Shown piece after piece: positions 53,960 through 62,712 of a stretch of 64,000 nucleotides of DNA (position 1 is its first letter; each line of letters begins with the position of its first letter). Source of the DNA: Leisingera thetidis (GTDB lineage Bacteria; Pseudomonadota; Alphaproteobacteria; Rhodobacterales; Rhodobacteraceae); NCBI RefSeq assembly GCF_025857195.1, contig NZ_CP109787.1, positions 2,917,501 through 2,981,500 on the forward strand. Reading direction: 5' to 3'. The notes below the pieces were generated by a model, which saw only the letters and a program-made list of their open reading frames with translations, had not been told where the DNA came from and did not search any database. The position numbers and the translations under genes are program-made.

Positions 53960-54331
53960 CTAGGCTGCCTGACTGCCGGCCGGTTGTTCTATCACCTTCT
54001 CACCACGGTGCCCTGTTGGCGCAGGCTGAAACCGCGGAGTTTCTGGCAATCCCTGCCAGTATCGGGCCATTCGCCCGGCTTCTTCGTGGTAATCATCCAT
54101 CATCTTCTGGACATGGCGCCACTGCACCAATTGGATCTCGTCAAGACTGATGCAGCCCAGTATGCAGTGCTGCGTTTTAACGTATTCGTCGAGGCGGGCC
54201 ATTGTGAATTTGCAGGCCTCCCCCCAGACTTCTGCACAGACCTGCATTGCCTGCGCTACTGGCAAAAGGACTGCGCGATCCGCAGCCTCGGGCGGTCGCT
54301 CCTTCTGAATTTGCTGACTGGACACCTTCAT
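53960..54331 (-). CDS. Phasin-like helical protein
   Basis: 123 residues, almost all helix: LPVAQAMQVCAEVWGEACKF, then TMARLDEYVKTQHCILGCIS and LVQWRHVQKMMDDYHEEAGR. This resembles phasin-like proteins of PHA granules found near stress genes, but the match is by pattern only. The ATG at 54331 follows GGAGGGGG. It is controlled by box 3. Confidence 0.55.
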   Translation of the reverse strand: MKVSSQQIQKERPPEAADRAVLLPVAQAMQVCAEVWGEACKFTMARLDEYVKTQHCILGCISLDEIQLVQWRHVQKMMDDYHEEAGRMARYWQGLPETPRFQPAPTGHRGEKVIEQPAGSQAA

Positions 54332-54403
54332 GACCCCCTCCGGGATTTTGCTCCGCAACAGTTTTAACAAGGCCACCCAAACCACACCCCTGCCGACGGG
54401 GCA

Positions 54404-54417
54404 TTGACAGCGGTCAT
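54404..54417 (-). promoter_or_regulatory. FNR-like box 3
   Basis: Read on the minus strand: ATGAC-CGCT-GTCAA followed by TGC, with its centre 79 bases before the phasin-like start. It has one mismatch in the first base of the left half-site. Confidence 0.7.
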
Positions 54418-54469
54418 AGGACGACCGGTTCCTGCCCTGCCCGATCGGAACCGGGCGGGTTCTGGCTGA

Positions 54470-55306
54470 TTAGGCACCGCTAATGGAAGCTTCGCCGGTG
54501 GCAGTAAGCGAGTGCTTCACCAAAGCAGAGTTATTCGACAGCGGCCCGATCGGTTCTGCCTTTCCCTCCCCTGCACCACGCTCGCCCTTGGCGATCCGCT
54601 GCAACACACCCATATTGCTTACCGCCGCCTGTTTAGGCGTCAGCATGACAATGGCCTGGTGTTGCTCCAGCTGGCTTAGCCCTCGGCACAGGGTCTCCAC
54701 CGTCATATCCAGTAATGAGGCCAGGTCGCGGCGCCGCAGGTCGAAAACCACAACGGCACCTTCGCTACAGTTGCTCAGACCAGCGCCTGCCCCCCCTGCC
54801 TCGAGCAACAGCCAGCTGGCAATCCTGCACAACGTGCCGCCGCTACGCAGCAAAACCGCCCAGTCCCACTGTGCATTCAGCTGGCGGGCGGCGGAGGCAA
54901 GCAACGCCCGGCTCAGCTTGGGTTCCTTCTGCAACAGTGCCTCCAGCGCAGGCAGCGCTATCCAGCAAATTTTGACATCGCTCGCGGCATCCCAGGCAAC
55001 GCCCGGCCGCTCCGGAAACGCCGGGCCAGCCCATTCACCCGGTTGCAGCAGCTGCAGCACATGCGCCGCGCCGGCTTCCGTGATGTTTACGATTTTCACC
55101 GTGCCTTCCACGATGATGCCGCCGTACCCAGCCTCTTCGCCCTGCGGCACAATCGTTTCTCCCGCCCGGAATCCGGCCAGATGAGCCCGACTTGAAAATG
55201 AAGCAGAGGCCTGTTCTCCCGCTGCTGCGCAAATACCCACGTGGTTGACCGGGCACCCCCGGCATCGCCCTACAGAAGCAGTGGCTGTCAATGTCCCGTA
55301 ATGCAT
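54470..55306 (-). CDS. FNR-type Fe-S oxygen-sensing regulator
   Basis: 278 residues. The N-terminal C-x2-C-x7-C (Cys15, Cys18, Cys26 in CRGCPVNHVGIC) and Cys114 (DVKICWIA) fit the four ligands of an FNR [4Fe-4S] cluster. A sensor domain (FRAGETIVPQGEEAGYGGII) and a winged helix (RRRDLASLLDMTVETLCRGL) follow. The recognition helix keeps Glu and Arg of FNR (VETxxR) but has Cys where E. coli FNR has Ser212. The ATG at 55306 follows GGAGAG. It lies in the middle of eight FNR-like boxes and is the obvious candidate to bind them. Confidence 0.85.
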   Translation of the reverse strand: MHYGTLTATASVGRCRGCPVNHVGICAAAGEQASASFSSRAHLAGFRAGETIVPQGEEAGYGGIIVEGTVKIVNITEAGAAHVLQLLQPGEWAGPAFPERPGVAWDAASDVKICWIALPALEALLQKEPKLSRALLASAARQLNAQWDWAVLLRSGGTLCRIASWLLLEAGGAGAGLSNCSEGAVVVFDLRRRDLASLLDMTVETLCRGLSQLEQHQAIVMLTPKQAAVSNMGVLQRIAKGERGAGEGKAEPIGPLSNNSALVKHSLTATGEASISGA

Positions 55307-55936
55307 TCCGGCTCTCCCCCCAGACAGGATGAACCAAGCAGGCACGGCGCGACTCAGCGGCGCAGCGCTGCCAGCGGAGTGCCAGTCTGCGCCTGCCAGC
55401 CGTTTTGAGGAATAGACTGTTTTGTAAAGAATTGTGCGCAAAGCGCTCCCAAAGCTGCGAAACTTTCAGTCCAAAATTTTATCGTGATACGCGGCTGGCA
55501 GCAGACTTCCCCCCGAACAGTCTTCTCTCCTCTCGGCCTGCCGCGGACCACTGCTGTACAAAGGAATCTTCAGACGGCACAGACCCCGATTTTCCGTTCT
55601 TCAGCCTGTGCCGTTTCCGGCTTGAAACGCGTCACAAAGAAAAATTCTTTTGCTGAACACAAGCCTCCTGGTCCTCAGCTACCCGACCAGCCTCATGCCC
55701 CAAACAACTACTACCTTACCGTCCCCACCTAGCGACACCTGTTCTGCCAGCTGAAAACCGCGTACTGTTAAACACGCCTATTCTCCTCTGCCCAATTGAT
55801 CCTTCAGCCGGGTGTCCTGGCAGGAATTCCCGGCTGAAGGAGGTTCCGCGGCAGCTGGAAAGCTCCGGCTGCATTTAGCCGTCATGGGGACAAGCTGCGT
55901 ACCACGCATATGTCGCAGATTCCCGGCTGTACGGCA
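55307..55936. other. Long non-coding divergent region with a strong hairpin
   Basis: 630 bases between the FNR gene and the box upstream of cbpA. It is AT-richer near 55420-55790. It contains CCTTCAGCCGGG (55801-55812) and CCCGGCTGAAGG (55829-55840), a perfect 12-bp inverted repeat with a 16-base loop. This could be the end of an unannotated small RNA or a regulatory site. No protein gene is supported. Confidence 0.5.
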
Positions 55937-55950
55937 TTGATGGCGGTCAA
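55937..55950 (+). promoter_or_regulatory. FNR-like box 4
   Basis: TTGAT-GGCG-GTCAA, with its centre 67 bases before the cbpA start codon. Confidence 0.75.
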
Positions 55951-56010
55951 TCGCCCCCCGGCCCCGCTGTGGCACAGTTGCGGAAAGACCGGAACAGCGG
56001 AGGCGCTGGT

Positions 56011-56943
56011 ATGGAGTTCAAGGATTATTACCAGGCGTTGGAATTGGAAAGGGACGCCGTCAGCAAAGAGATCAAGCGATCTTACCGCAGGCTGGCGCGC
56101 CAGTTTCATCCCGACATCAACGCCTCTCCCGAAGCCGAGACGCGGTTCCGGGAGATTACCGAAGCATACGAGGTGCTGAAGGACCCTGAAAGGCGCGCCG
56201 CCTATGACCGGCTCTGGAACCAGCAGCAACAATCCTCCGGCAAGGCTTTCACACCGCCGCCTGGCTGGCGGCAGGGCTTCAGCTTTACCAGCGGCGGCGC
56301 TGAAGGGGGCGAAGTCTTCAGCGACTTCTTCGAAACCCTGTTCCGGCGGCCCTCGCCCTTTACCAAGACACAGCACGAACGCAGCACCAGACAGCACGCC
56401 CGCATCCGGATCGATATCCAGGACGCCTACACTGGCGGCAGCCGGGTCCTGACGCTGCAAACACCTGTCGCAGCCGCAGATGGGACCGTGCAGCTGCAGT
56501 CCCGCGAAATCCCGGTCTACATCCCCAAGGGGATTGTGGAGGGCCAGCACATCCGCCTGCCCGGCCAAAGTCCGCCGTCTCCCGGCGGCGGTCCGCCCGG
56601 CGACCTGCTGCTGGAGGTGGTCTTTGCACCCCATCCGGTTTACCGGGCCGACGGCAGGGACCTGTATCTCGATCTGCCGGTGGCGCCTTGGGAGGCGGCG
56701 CTCGGCGGCAAAATCCGGATGCCAGCGCCAGTTGGCAGCCTCGCGGTGAAAGTGCCGCCCAACGCCCGCAATGGCCAGATGCTGCGCCTTAGGGGCAAAG
56801 GGCTGCCAGGGTCGCCCTCCGGCGACATCTACGCCACCCTCAGGATAGTCAATCCCAAGGTCACGACCGATGCCGCGCGCAGACTGTTTGAACAAATGGC
56901 CCGGGAAATCCCGTTCAACCCGCGTGCCAGCATTGGGGGATAA
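56011..56943 (+). CDS. cbpA: CbpA-type DnaJ co-chaperone
   Basis: 310 residues. A J domain at residues 1-68 with the HPD motif (RRLARQFHPDINASPEAETR) precedes a Gly/Phe-containing linker and the two C-terminal substrate-binding beta domains (ARIRIDIQDAYTGGSRVLTL, then LAVKVPPNARNGQMLRLRGK and GLPGSPSGDIYATLRI). There is no zinc finger, hence CbpA rather than DnaJ. I start it at MEFKDYYQ (GGAG upstream). It partners DnaK, and the next gene encodes its modulator. Confidence 0.9.
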   Translation: MEFKDYYQALELERDAVSKEIKRSYRRLARQFHPDINASPEAETRFREITEAYEVLKDPERRAAYDRLWNQQQQSSGKAFTPPPGWRQGFSFTSGGAEGGEVFSDFFETLFRRPSPFTKTQHERSTRQHARIRIDIQDAYTGGSRVLTLQTPVAAADGTVQLQSREIPVYIPKGIVEGQHIRLPGQSPPSPGGGPPGDLLLEVVFAPHPVYRADGRDLYLDLPVAPWEAALGGKIRMPAPVGSLAVKVPPNARNGQMLRLRGKGLPGSPSGDIYATLRIVNPKVTTDAARRLFEQMAREIPFNPRASIGG

Positions 56944-56947
56944 GCAC

Positions 56948-57247
56948 ATGAAAGCCACCGCATCGGGCAGCCAGGTTCTCGACAGTCTTAACCTGGAGGA
57001 ATTATGCCGTTTCTGCCGCACCGAAGAAAACTGGGTCGTGGAACTGGTGCAGCAGGGCGTACTGGATCCCGAAGGCACTGGAGCGGCGAGCTGGCGCTTT
57101 CGCGGCCTGTCCATCATCCGCGCCAAGAAGGCGCGGCGGCTCAGCCGCGATCTGGGTATAAATACCGCCGGCGTGGCGCTGGTGCTGGACCTTCTCGAAC
57201 AGCGGGAACATCTCCTGCGGCGGCTCGGCCGGTACGAAAAGTTCTGA
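56948..57247 (+). CDS. cbpM: CbpM-like chaperone modulator (MerR-type fold)
   Basis: 99 residues: LNLEELCRFCRTEENWVVEL, then VQQGVLDPEG and LGINTAGVALVLDLLEQREH. The layout is that of CbpM, a small helical protein that binds and inhibits the CbpA J domain. It starts 4 bases after the cbpA stop, behind GGGGGA. Confidence 0.8.
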   Translation: MKATASGSQVLDSLNLEELCRFCRTEENWVVELVQQGVLDPEGTGAASWRFRGLSIIRAKKARRLSRDLGINTAGVALVLDLLEQREHLLRRLGRYEKF

Positions 57248-57265
57248 CCGGCGGCAAGCAGGCTG

Positions 57266-57279
57266 TTGTCGGCGGTCAA
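57266..57279 (+). promoter_or_regulatory. FNR-like box 5
   Basis: TTGTC-GGCG-GTCAA followed by TGC, with its centre 60 bases before the CBS-protein start. Confidence 0.68.
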
Positions 57280-57332
57280 TGCCGTTTCGGCCTAGAAGGT
57301 TATCCTCCCAACGTTCAGCACAGGAGGCAGCC

Positions 57333-57731
57333 ATGATAGTCAGACAGGCCATGTCGCGCGCAGCTGCGGCCGCTGGGGCCAATACCCCTATCCGCAATAT
57401 CGCGCGTATCATGCAGCAGCAGAACGCGGGCGCAGTTGTCATCGGCAGCAGGGACTGCCTGCTTGGCATTCTTACTGACCGGGACATCGTGATCCGGGTA
57501 CTGGCAGCTGGCGGGGACCCCGCCACGGTGACCGCCGGCGAGGTTATGACCCGCAACCCGGTCTATTGCAGCGCCGATGAACCTTTGGATGATGCGGTCT
57601 TCCTGATGGAGATCGGGCGGTTCCGGCACATGCCGGTGCTGGACGGAAAGGGGCGGCTTTGCGGCATGCTCAGCCTCGGCGGCCAGCCACAGCAGGCGGC
57701 GCAGGACCAAGGGAGTGAAACCGCTGCATGA
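57333..57731 (+). CDS. CBS-domain protein
   Basis: 132 residues made of two CBS motifs: ARIMQQQNAGAVVIGSRDCL with ILTDRDIVIRVLA, then VMTRNPVYCSADEPLDDAVF and RFRHMPVLDGKGRLCGMLSL. Such pairs bind adenine nucleotides, and stand-alone forms are frequent in FNR/FixK-controlled stress sets. AGGAGG precedes the ATG. Confidence 0.85.
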   Translation: MIVRQAMSRAAAAAGANTPIRNIARIMQQQNAGAVVIGSRDCLLGILTDRDIVIRVLAAGGDPATVTAGEVMTRNPVYCSADEPLDDAVFLMEIGRFRHMPVLDGKGRLCGMLSLGGQPQQAAQDQGSETAA

Positions 57732-57751
57732 GCTGGCTAGTGGCGCAGGTG

Positions 57752-58438
57752 TCATACCAGGAACGGCATCAGCGCGCTGGCAAGGCTGAGGACCAGGAAA
57801 AACCCGGCCATGTCCGTGATCGTGGTCAACAGCGGCCCGCTGGCGGCTGCAGGGTCCTGATCGGCACGTTTCAGTAACAAGGGGACGATACCGCCGATTG
57901 ACACATAGGGGTGCTGACCTCGATACCGTTCGAAATCCTCGGTATCCGAAACAAACCGCAGCAAGACTTCGCCGACCCGGTCAGATTCCTGAAACGTGAA
58001 GGCCTCCGCAGCCATAAAACCGCCGGCGACGTGGCTATCGTAACTTGAAAGACGCCTGACGTCAGCTGCATCAGCCGGCGTCAAACGAGCCAGAATAGCC
58101 TCCGCATCATCAAGACCGCCGATCACATCGGCCTTGATGTTCGACCCCAGCTAATCAATGATCCCGGCCGCGGTCCCGGATTCCAACCCCACCACCAAGC
58201 TGGCAGCCAGCTCGTTCGGGGCTGCTTCTACGATTTCCGCAGCCCGTGCCGCAGGAAGCAGCGACAGCGCAAGGCTCCGGTCCTCTGGCGGAAGGTTGGT
58301 CGGCTCTCGCAGCGCTTCACTTAGTGCAAGCGGCTCTAGCACGTCTGCCAACGCCGTACCGTCCGGCTCTGCCCGCGCCCGGCTAAGCCGCTCTTCGGCC
58401 TCGTCCACGTTACCGGGATCTGTCCTGGTATCGGCCAT
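57752..58438 (-). pseudogene. MgtE magnesium channel, stop codon and central deletion
   Basis: It starts with an MgtE_N-like domain (LALSLLPAARAAEIVEAAPN, then VVGLESGTAAGIID) and reaches an in-frame TAG at 58151-58153. The same frame continues with the end of that domain and the first CBS part (LTPADAADVRRLSSYDSHVA, GGFMAAEAFTF). It then jumps to the last membrane helices (KRADQDPAAASGPLLTTITD, MAGFFLVLSLASALM). Family members have about 450 residues; here only about 228 codons remain. It is 116 bases downstream of groEL. Confidence 0.75.
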
Positions 58439-58554
58439 GCTTTTCTCACTCTGTCTGTGCGGCAGCGGAACCAACCCATCGAAAGACGGTGCCGCCCTGC
58501 TGCAACTTCACCGCAAGGCTTCAGCCCGCAGTACCGGCAAGCCGCTAGGCCGCG

Positions 58555-60186
58555 TTAGAAATCCTTACCGTCCAAGCCGCCAGGGTAACCAGAGTGTGCA
58601 GCCGCCTTGGAGTGATCCACCACCACCGCCTCGGTGGTCATCATCAGACCGGCAATCGACACAGCGTTCTGCAAGGCAATCCGCACCACCTTGGCTGGAT
58701 CCACAATCCCCGACTCAAACATGTCGGCCAAGCAATCGTTTTGCGCATCATAGCCCCAGGCGGTGTCGTTCTTCTCCAGAAGCTTGCCGACGATCAACGC
58801 TTCATCCTTGCCCGCATTCCGGACAATCCGGCGTACCGGTTCTGCCGCCGCCTTGCGGATGATGGCGATGCCCGCCCGCATATCGCCGTTTGCGGCCTCC
58901 AACCCATCCAGCGCCAGCGCAGCATAGAGCAGCGCTGCGCCGCCACCCGGCACGATCCCTTCCTCTGTTGCCGCGCGGGTGGCATGCAGCGCATCCTCGA
59001 TCCGGTCCTTGCGCTCCTTCACCTCGGCTTCGCTGGCCCCACCAACCTCGACAATCGCCACACCGCCGCTCAGCTTCGCCAGCCGCTCCTCCAGCTTTTC
59101 ACGATCATAGTCAGACTGTGTCTCTTCGATCTGCTGCCGGATCGCGTTGCAGCGCGCCTCGATCTCCGGTTTTGCACCGCCGCCGCCGACCAGCGTGGTG
59201 TCGTCCTTGGTGATTATCACCCGCACCGACTGCCCCAGCATGTCCAGCGTGACATTCTCCAGTTTCATGCCCAGATCGGCCGAAATGACCGTGGCACCGG
59301 TCAGCACAGCAATGTCCTGCAGAATCTCCTTGCGCCGATCGCCGAAACCAGGCGCCTTCACCGCGGCGCATTGCAGGCTGCCGCGCAGCTTGTTGACAAC
59401 CAGTGCCGCCAGGGCCTCCCCGTCCACATCCTCGGCAATCACCAGCACAGGCTTGCCGTGCTTGATCACCGCTTCCAGCACCGGAATGAATGGCGCAAGG
59501 TTCGAGATTTTCTTGTCAAACAGAAGGATGAATGGAGTTTCCAGCTCCACGCTGAGGATTTCCGCGCTGGTGATGAAGTAGGGCGAAAGGTAACCGCGAT
59601 CAAATTGCATGCCCTCCACCGTTTCCAGCCGTGTCTCGCGCGACTGGGACTCCTCGATGGTGATCACCCCAGTCCGCCCCACCCGCTCCATCGCCTCGGT
59701 CAGGATCTGTCCGGCTTCGCTGTCGCCATTGGAAGCGATGGTCGCAACTTGAGTGATTTGCGCGCTGGTATTCACTGGTCGCGAAAAGCCCGCCAGTGCT
59801 TCCACCATCGCAGCAGCGCCGCGGTCAATCCCGCGTTTCACGTCCATCGGGTTCATCCCCGCTGCAACCGCCTTGCAGCCCTCGCGCAGGATGCAGCGAG
59901 CCAGGACCGTGGCGGTGGTTGTGCCGTCGCCTGCCAGCTTGGCGGTACGCTCGGCCACCTCGCGGATCAGGCGGATTCCGATGTTTTCAACCGGGTCCGG
60001 CAGCTCAATCGCCTTGGCCACGGACACCCCGTCCTTGGTGGAGCGCGGCGCTCCAAAACTTTTTTCGATCAGCACATTGCGGCCGCGAGGACCCAGCGTC
60101 GCGTTCACCGCGTCAGCAAGAACATTGACACCGCCCAACATCCGGTGCCGGGCGTTCTCGGAAAAAATGATGTCTTTCGCACCCAT
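58555..60186 (-). CDS. groEL: Chaperonin GroEL (accessory copy)
   Basis: 543 residues with the ATP-binding signatures [23 protein letters not shown] and [12 protein letters not shown], and [13 protein letters not shown] near the C-terminus. The C-terminal tail lacks the usual GGM repeats and ends [13 protein letters not shown]. There is no groES beside it, so it must share one from elsewhere or work differently. I see no FNR-like box in its upstream region. Confidence 0.93.
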   Translation of the reverse strand: MGAKDIIFSENARHRMLGGVNVLADAVNATLGPRGRNVLIEKSFGAPRSTKDGVSVAKAIELPDPVENIGIRLIREVAERTAKLAGDGTTTATVLARCILREGCKAVAAGMNPMDVKRGIDRGAAAMVEALAGFSRPVNTSAQITQVATIASNGDSEAGQILTEAMERVGRTGVITIEESQSRETRLETVEGMQFDRGYLSPYFITSAEILSVELETPFILLFDKKISNLAPFIPVLEAVIKHGKPVLVIAEDVDGEALAALVVNKLRGSLQCAAVKAPGFGDRRKEILQDIAVLTGATVISADLGMKLENVTLDMLGQSVRVIITKDDTTLVGGGGAKPEIEARCNAIRQQIEETQSDYDREKLEERLAKLSGGVAIVEVGGASEAEVKERKDRIEDALHATRAATEEGIVPGGGAALLYAALALDGLEAANGDMRAGIAIIRKAAAEPVRRIVRNAGKDEALIVGKLLEKNDTAWGYDAQNDCLADMFESGIVDPAKVVRIALQNAVSIAGLMMTTEAVVVDHSKAAAHSGYPGGLDGKDF

Positions 60187-60318
60187 GGGACTGATCCGGC
60201 CAAAAGTTGTCTCGTACCGCGAAAATGTGCCATGCGCCTGAACTGTAAAAGCGCTTCAGTGATGATTTTTTCTCGCCTGTGTTATCGAGAATTCAAATAC
60301 ATCATATTTTCCAGTGTT

Positions 60319-61203
60319 CTACACGCCATCCGCAGGCCCATTCCGCACCCTGGTTCCGCCACCGAGGGCATACTGCCGCAAAAACTGCGCCGCCTGCCCC
60401 GCATACTCGCCGCGCTGGCCTGCACTAGTCACGGCATAGGTGGAATAGCCAAATCGCGGCGCCCCTTCTATCCGGCGCAGCCAGCCCGCCCTCAGATCCG
60501 CCGCAACCAGCCGTTTAGGAAAGTAGGCAGAGGCCGGCACGTTCCTCAGGTGTTGCAAGGCCAGCGTACCAATGTCCAGCTGCAGCCCCGGCGTGCGAAT
60601 GTCCGGCAAGACCAGCAGGTGATCGGCGCGAAATTCCGGCCCCCAGTCGACCAGCACATATTCAGTGCCGAACGGATCCGCGCTGCTATCCGGGTTGCTG
60701 CTGACCAGCACAAATTCATCCTCGAACAGCTGCTCCACCGCCAGCCCCGCCGCCGCTTGCGGCCGGTATGCGACCATCAGATCCAGTCCGCCTTGGCCGA
60801 ACAATTGGACCAGAGTGTCAGACGCCATGGCTGAGGCCCGCACTGCCAATCCCGGAAGCGCCCGCCGCAGACCCGGCAAGGCCCCGGTCAGGAACCCGTC
60901 CCACAGACTGGAGGGCGCACCGACCGCCAGCACCGCCTCCATCCCGGCAGGCAGCGCCGCATCCAGTTTGGCCTGCATCCAAGTTCGCGCCAATGTCTGC
61001 GCATGGCGCTGGAAATGCCGTCCAACCTCTGTCAGCGTTGCCCCAGTCTTGCTGCGGTCAAACAGGCTCCGCCCCAGCTGCTGTTCCAACGCCCGGATGC
61101 GCAGGCTGACGGTCGACTGAGCCACATGCACCCGCTTCGCGGCCTCCAGAAAGCTGCCGGTTTCGGCCACTGCCAGAAAGGTCCGTGCCAGCTCGATATC
61201 CAT
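60319..61203 (-). CDS. LysR-family regulator
   Basis: 294 residues. The N-terminal helix-turn-helix (FLAVAETGSFLEAAKRVHVA, then QSTVSLRIRALEQQLGRSLF) precedes the substrate-binding domain (LGTLALQHLRNVPASAYFP in its second half). It is divergent from the BON-domain gene, with 160 bases and box 6 between them. The target is unknown; it may regulate groEL or the BON gene. Confidence 0.85.
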   Translation of the reverse strand: MDIELARTFLAVAETGSFLEAAKRVHVAQSTVSLRIRALEQQLGRSLFDRSKTGATLTEVGRHFQRHAQTLARTWMQAKLDAALPAGMEAVLAVGAPSSLWDGFLTGALPGLRRALPGLAVRASAMASDTLVQLFGQGGLDLMVAYRPQAAAGLAVEQLFEDEFVLVSSNPDSSADPFGTEYVLVDWGPEFRADHLLVLPDIRTPGLQLDIGTLALQHLRNVPASAYFPKRLVAADLRAGWLRRIEGAPRFGYSTYAVTSAGQRGEYAGQAAQFLRQYALGGGTRVRNGPADGV

Positions 61204-61275
61204 GGCTCATCTCCAATGCCGGGCGGCACAGTCTAGCAGAAGCCATCCGTGTCCCGAAGCGCAGATACGCCACTC

Positions 61276-61289
61276 TTGCCCGCCGTCAA
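61276..61289 (+). promoter_or_regulatory. FNR-like box 6
   Basis: TTGCC-CGCC-GTCAA followed by TGAAACTTCCG, with its centre about 82 bases before the BON-protein start. It is identical to box 1 over 24 of 25 bases including the downstream extension. Confidence 0.62.
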
Positions 61290-61363
61290 TGAAACTTCCG
61301 GCATTTGGTTCAAACTGGTGCCACCGCGGCGAAAGGCGCTGCGGCGCGTTCGGGAAGCCAACT

Positions 61364-62014
61364 ATGAAAGACACCACACTCCGACGGGAAATCATCGAGG
61401 AACTGGACCTCGTCCCCAGCATCGACGCGGCCTCAATCGGCGTCTCGGTGGAGGATGGGATCGCGACCCTCACCGGCCATGTTCCAACCGGCGCACAGAA
61501 ACAGGCAATCGGCAAGACCGTCAAACGCGTCAGCGGCGTACGCGCTGTTGTGATGGAGATCGAAGTGCGCTCCATTGGCGAGCATCTGGACGCAGACGAT
61601 AAGATCGCCAAGCGCGCGGTAGAAGCGCTGCGCTGGAGCGACTCGGTCCCCAGGGACGCAATAAAGGTTGAGGTCGAGCACGGCGTTTTGACCCTCACCG
61701 GCCAAGCCGGTCGGAGCTATGAGAAAGCCGCCGCCGAACGGGCCGTGGAGAAGGTTTCGGGGGTAAAGCAAGTCATCAACCAGATCGGGATCACCTCTGC
61801 AGTCAGCCACACAAACGTTCGAATGCGCATTGAAACCGCCCTGCGGCGCGACGCCGCCAGGGAGGCCAAGGGGATTCTGATCAAAGTCGACGACCGCGCG
61901 GTCACATTGACCGGGCGGGTCCGCACCGAGGCTGAACGGGATGCTGCCCGCCGCGCCGCCTGGGCAGTGCCGGGCGTCAGCAGCGTGGTCGATGGTCTCA
62001 ACGTGGAACCGTGA
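61364..62014 (+). CDS. Protein with three BON domains
   Basis: 216 residues: three BON repeats at about 1-70, 75-145 and 150-216 (SIGVSVEDGIATLTGHVPTG, VEVEHGVLTLTGQAGRSYEK, IKVDDRAVTLTGRVRTEAER). BON domains bind membranes or lipids; OsmY-like proteins are stress-induced. No signal peptide is visible, so it may be cytoplasmic. It is controlled by box 6. Confidence 0.87.
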   Translation: MKDTTLRREIIEELDLVPSIDAASIGVSVEDGIATLTGHVPTGAQKQAIGKTVKRVSGVRAVVMEIEVRSIGEHLDADDKIAKRAVEALRWSDSVPRDAIKVEVEHGVLTLTGQAGRSYEKAAAERAVEKVSGVKQVINQIGITSAVSHTNVRMRIETALRRDAAREAKGILIKVDDRAVTLTGRVRTEAERDAARRAAWAVPGVSSVVDGLNVEP

Positions 62015-62042
62015 TCCCCCCGTTTCAGAAATGGTCCTGCCA

Positions 62043-62399
62043 ATGAACCGTGCCCATTGGCAGGACTGCGTGAGTTTCACCGCCGGTCTCCGGCTCCTGC
62101 TGGCGCCGCTTGCTTTCCGTATTGACTGGCCCGCCGGCCTTTACCTTACGCATATCGCCATGAACTCCTTCGCATCCGGTCTGACGGCATCGGCACTAGC
62201 TTTGCTGGAAATGCGTGTCTTCCTCAGATGTCTGGAACTGGCCATCTTGCTGCTTGGGCTTTGGATAACCTGTGCGCCCTGGATGCTTGGGTTTCACCAG
62301 ATCCCCTTCGCACGGGCCCAGTCTCTGATCTGTGGAACTGCGCTGGCGCTGATGGGAGGCCTATCGCTGCTGCACAACACTTGGAACAACATGCCCTGA
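62043..62399 (+). CDS. SPW-repeat-like membrane protein
   Basis: 118 residues, four hydrophobic segments and the paired motifs HWQDCVSFTAGLRLLLAPLA and LELAILLLGLWITCAPWMLG. It has the same length and layout as 53501-53857 but diverged sequence. It follows the BON gene by 28 bases and is probably co-transcribed. The start is probably the ATG at 62043; 62031 is possible. Confidence 0.65.
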   Translation: MNRAHWQDCVSFTAGLRLLLAPLAFRIDWPAGLYLTHIAMNSFASGLTASALALLEMRVFLRCLELAILLLGLWITCAPWMLGFHQIPFARAQSLICGTALALMGGLSLLHNTWNNMP

Positions 62400-62464
62400 C
62401 CCTTGCCGCCAGCGGGCAGCGGGCAGCGGGCAGCGGGACGCAGAAGACAACAGCCGCCTCCGCC

Positions 62465-62478
62465 TTGACAGCTGTCAA
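62465..62478 (+). promoter_or_regulatory. FNR-like box 7 (perfect palindrome)
   Basis: TTGAC-AGCT-GTCAA followed by TGC, perfectly symmetrical. Its centre is 65 bases before an ATG at 62536 and 242 bases before the GTG at 62713. Confidence 0.78.
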
Positions 62479-62712
62479 TGCACGCTTCGCAATGCCGTTC
62501 AAGATATCATTGGAGCCGCAACCAGCGAGGATGCCATGCCCGCACCAGACACGATACGTAAAGCAGCTTGCCAAATCCAGGAACCGCTTCAGAAACCTAC
62601 AGCAACCTGTTCCACACTGGTTTTCATGCCGACTCCCCGCATCGGACCAGAGAGTTTGCAGCATGGCACGACAGCCCCGGCACCGCTGAATGCACAGGTT
62701 CCGGAGCACCTC

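Noticed and set aside
35856..58153. Possible recoding of UAG as an amino acid (in-frame TAG at 35856, near 44220 and at 58151)
   Set aside because: All three lie in genes with other damage, and intact genes here use TAG as their normal stop (for example tctA, the GntR gene and the gene ending at 43357).
58594..60834. A 746-codon open frame on the plus strand
   Set aside because: Antisense to groEL and the LysR gene; no domain and no start signal.
62536..62712. Separate small gene between box 7 and the host-attachment gene
   Set aside because: The frame is continuous with the host-attachment frame and has no domain; it is either a 5' leader or an N-terminal extension.
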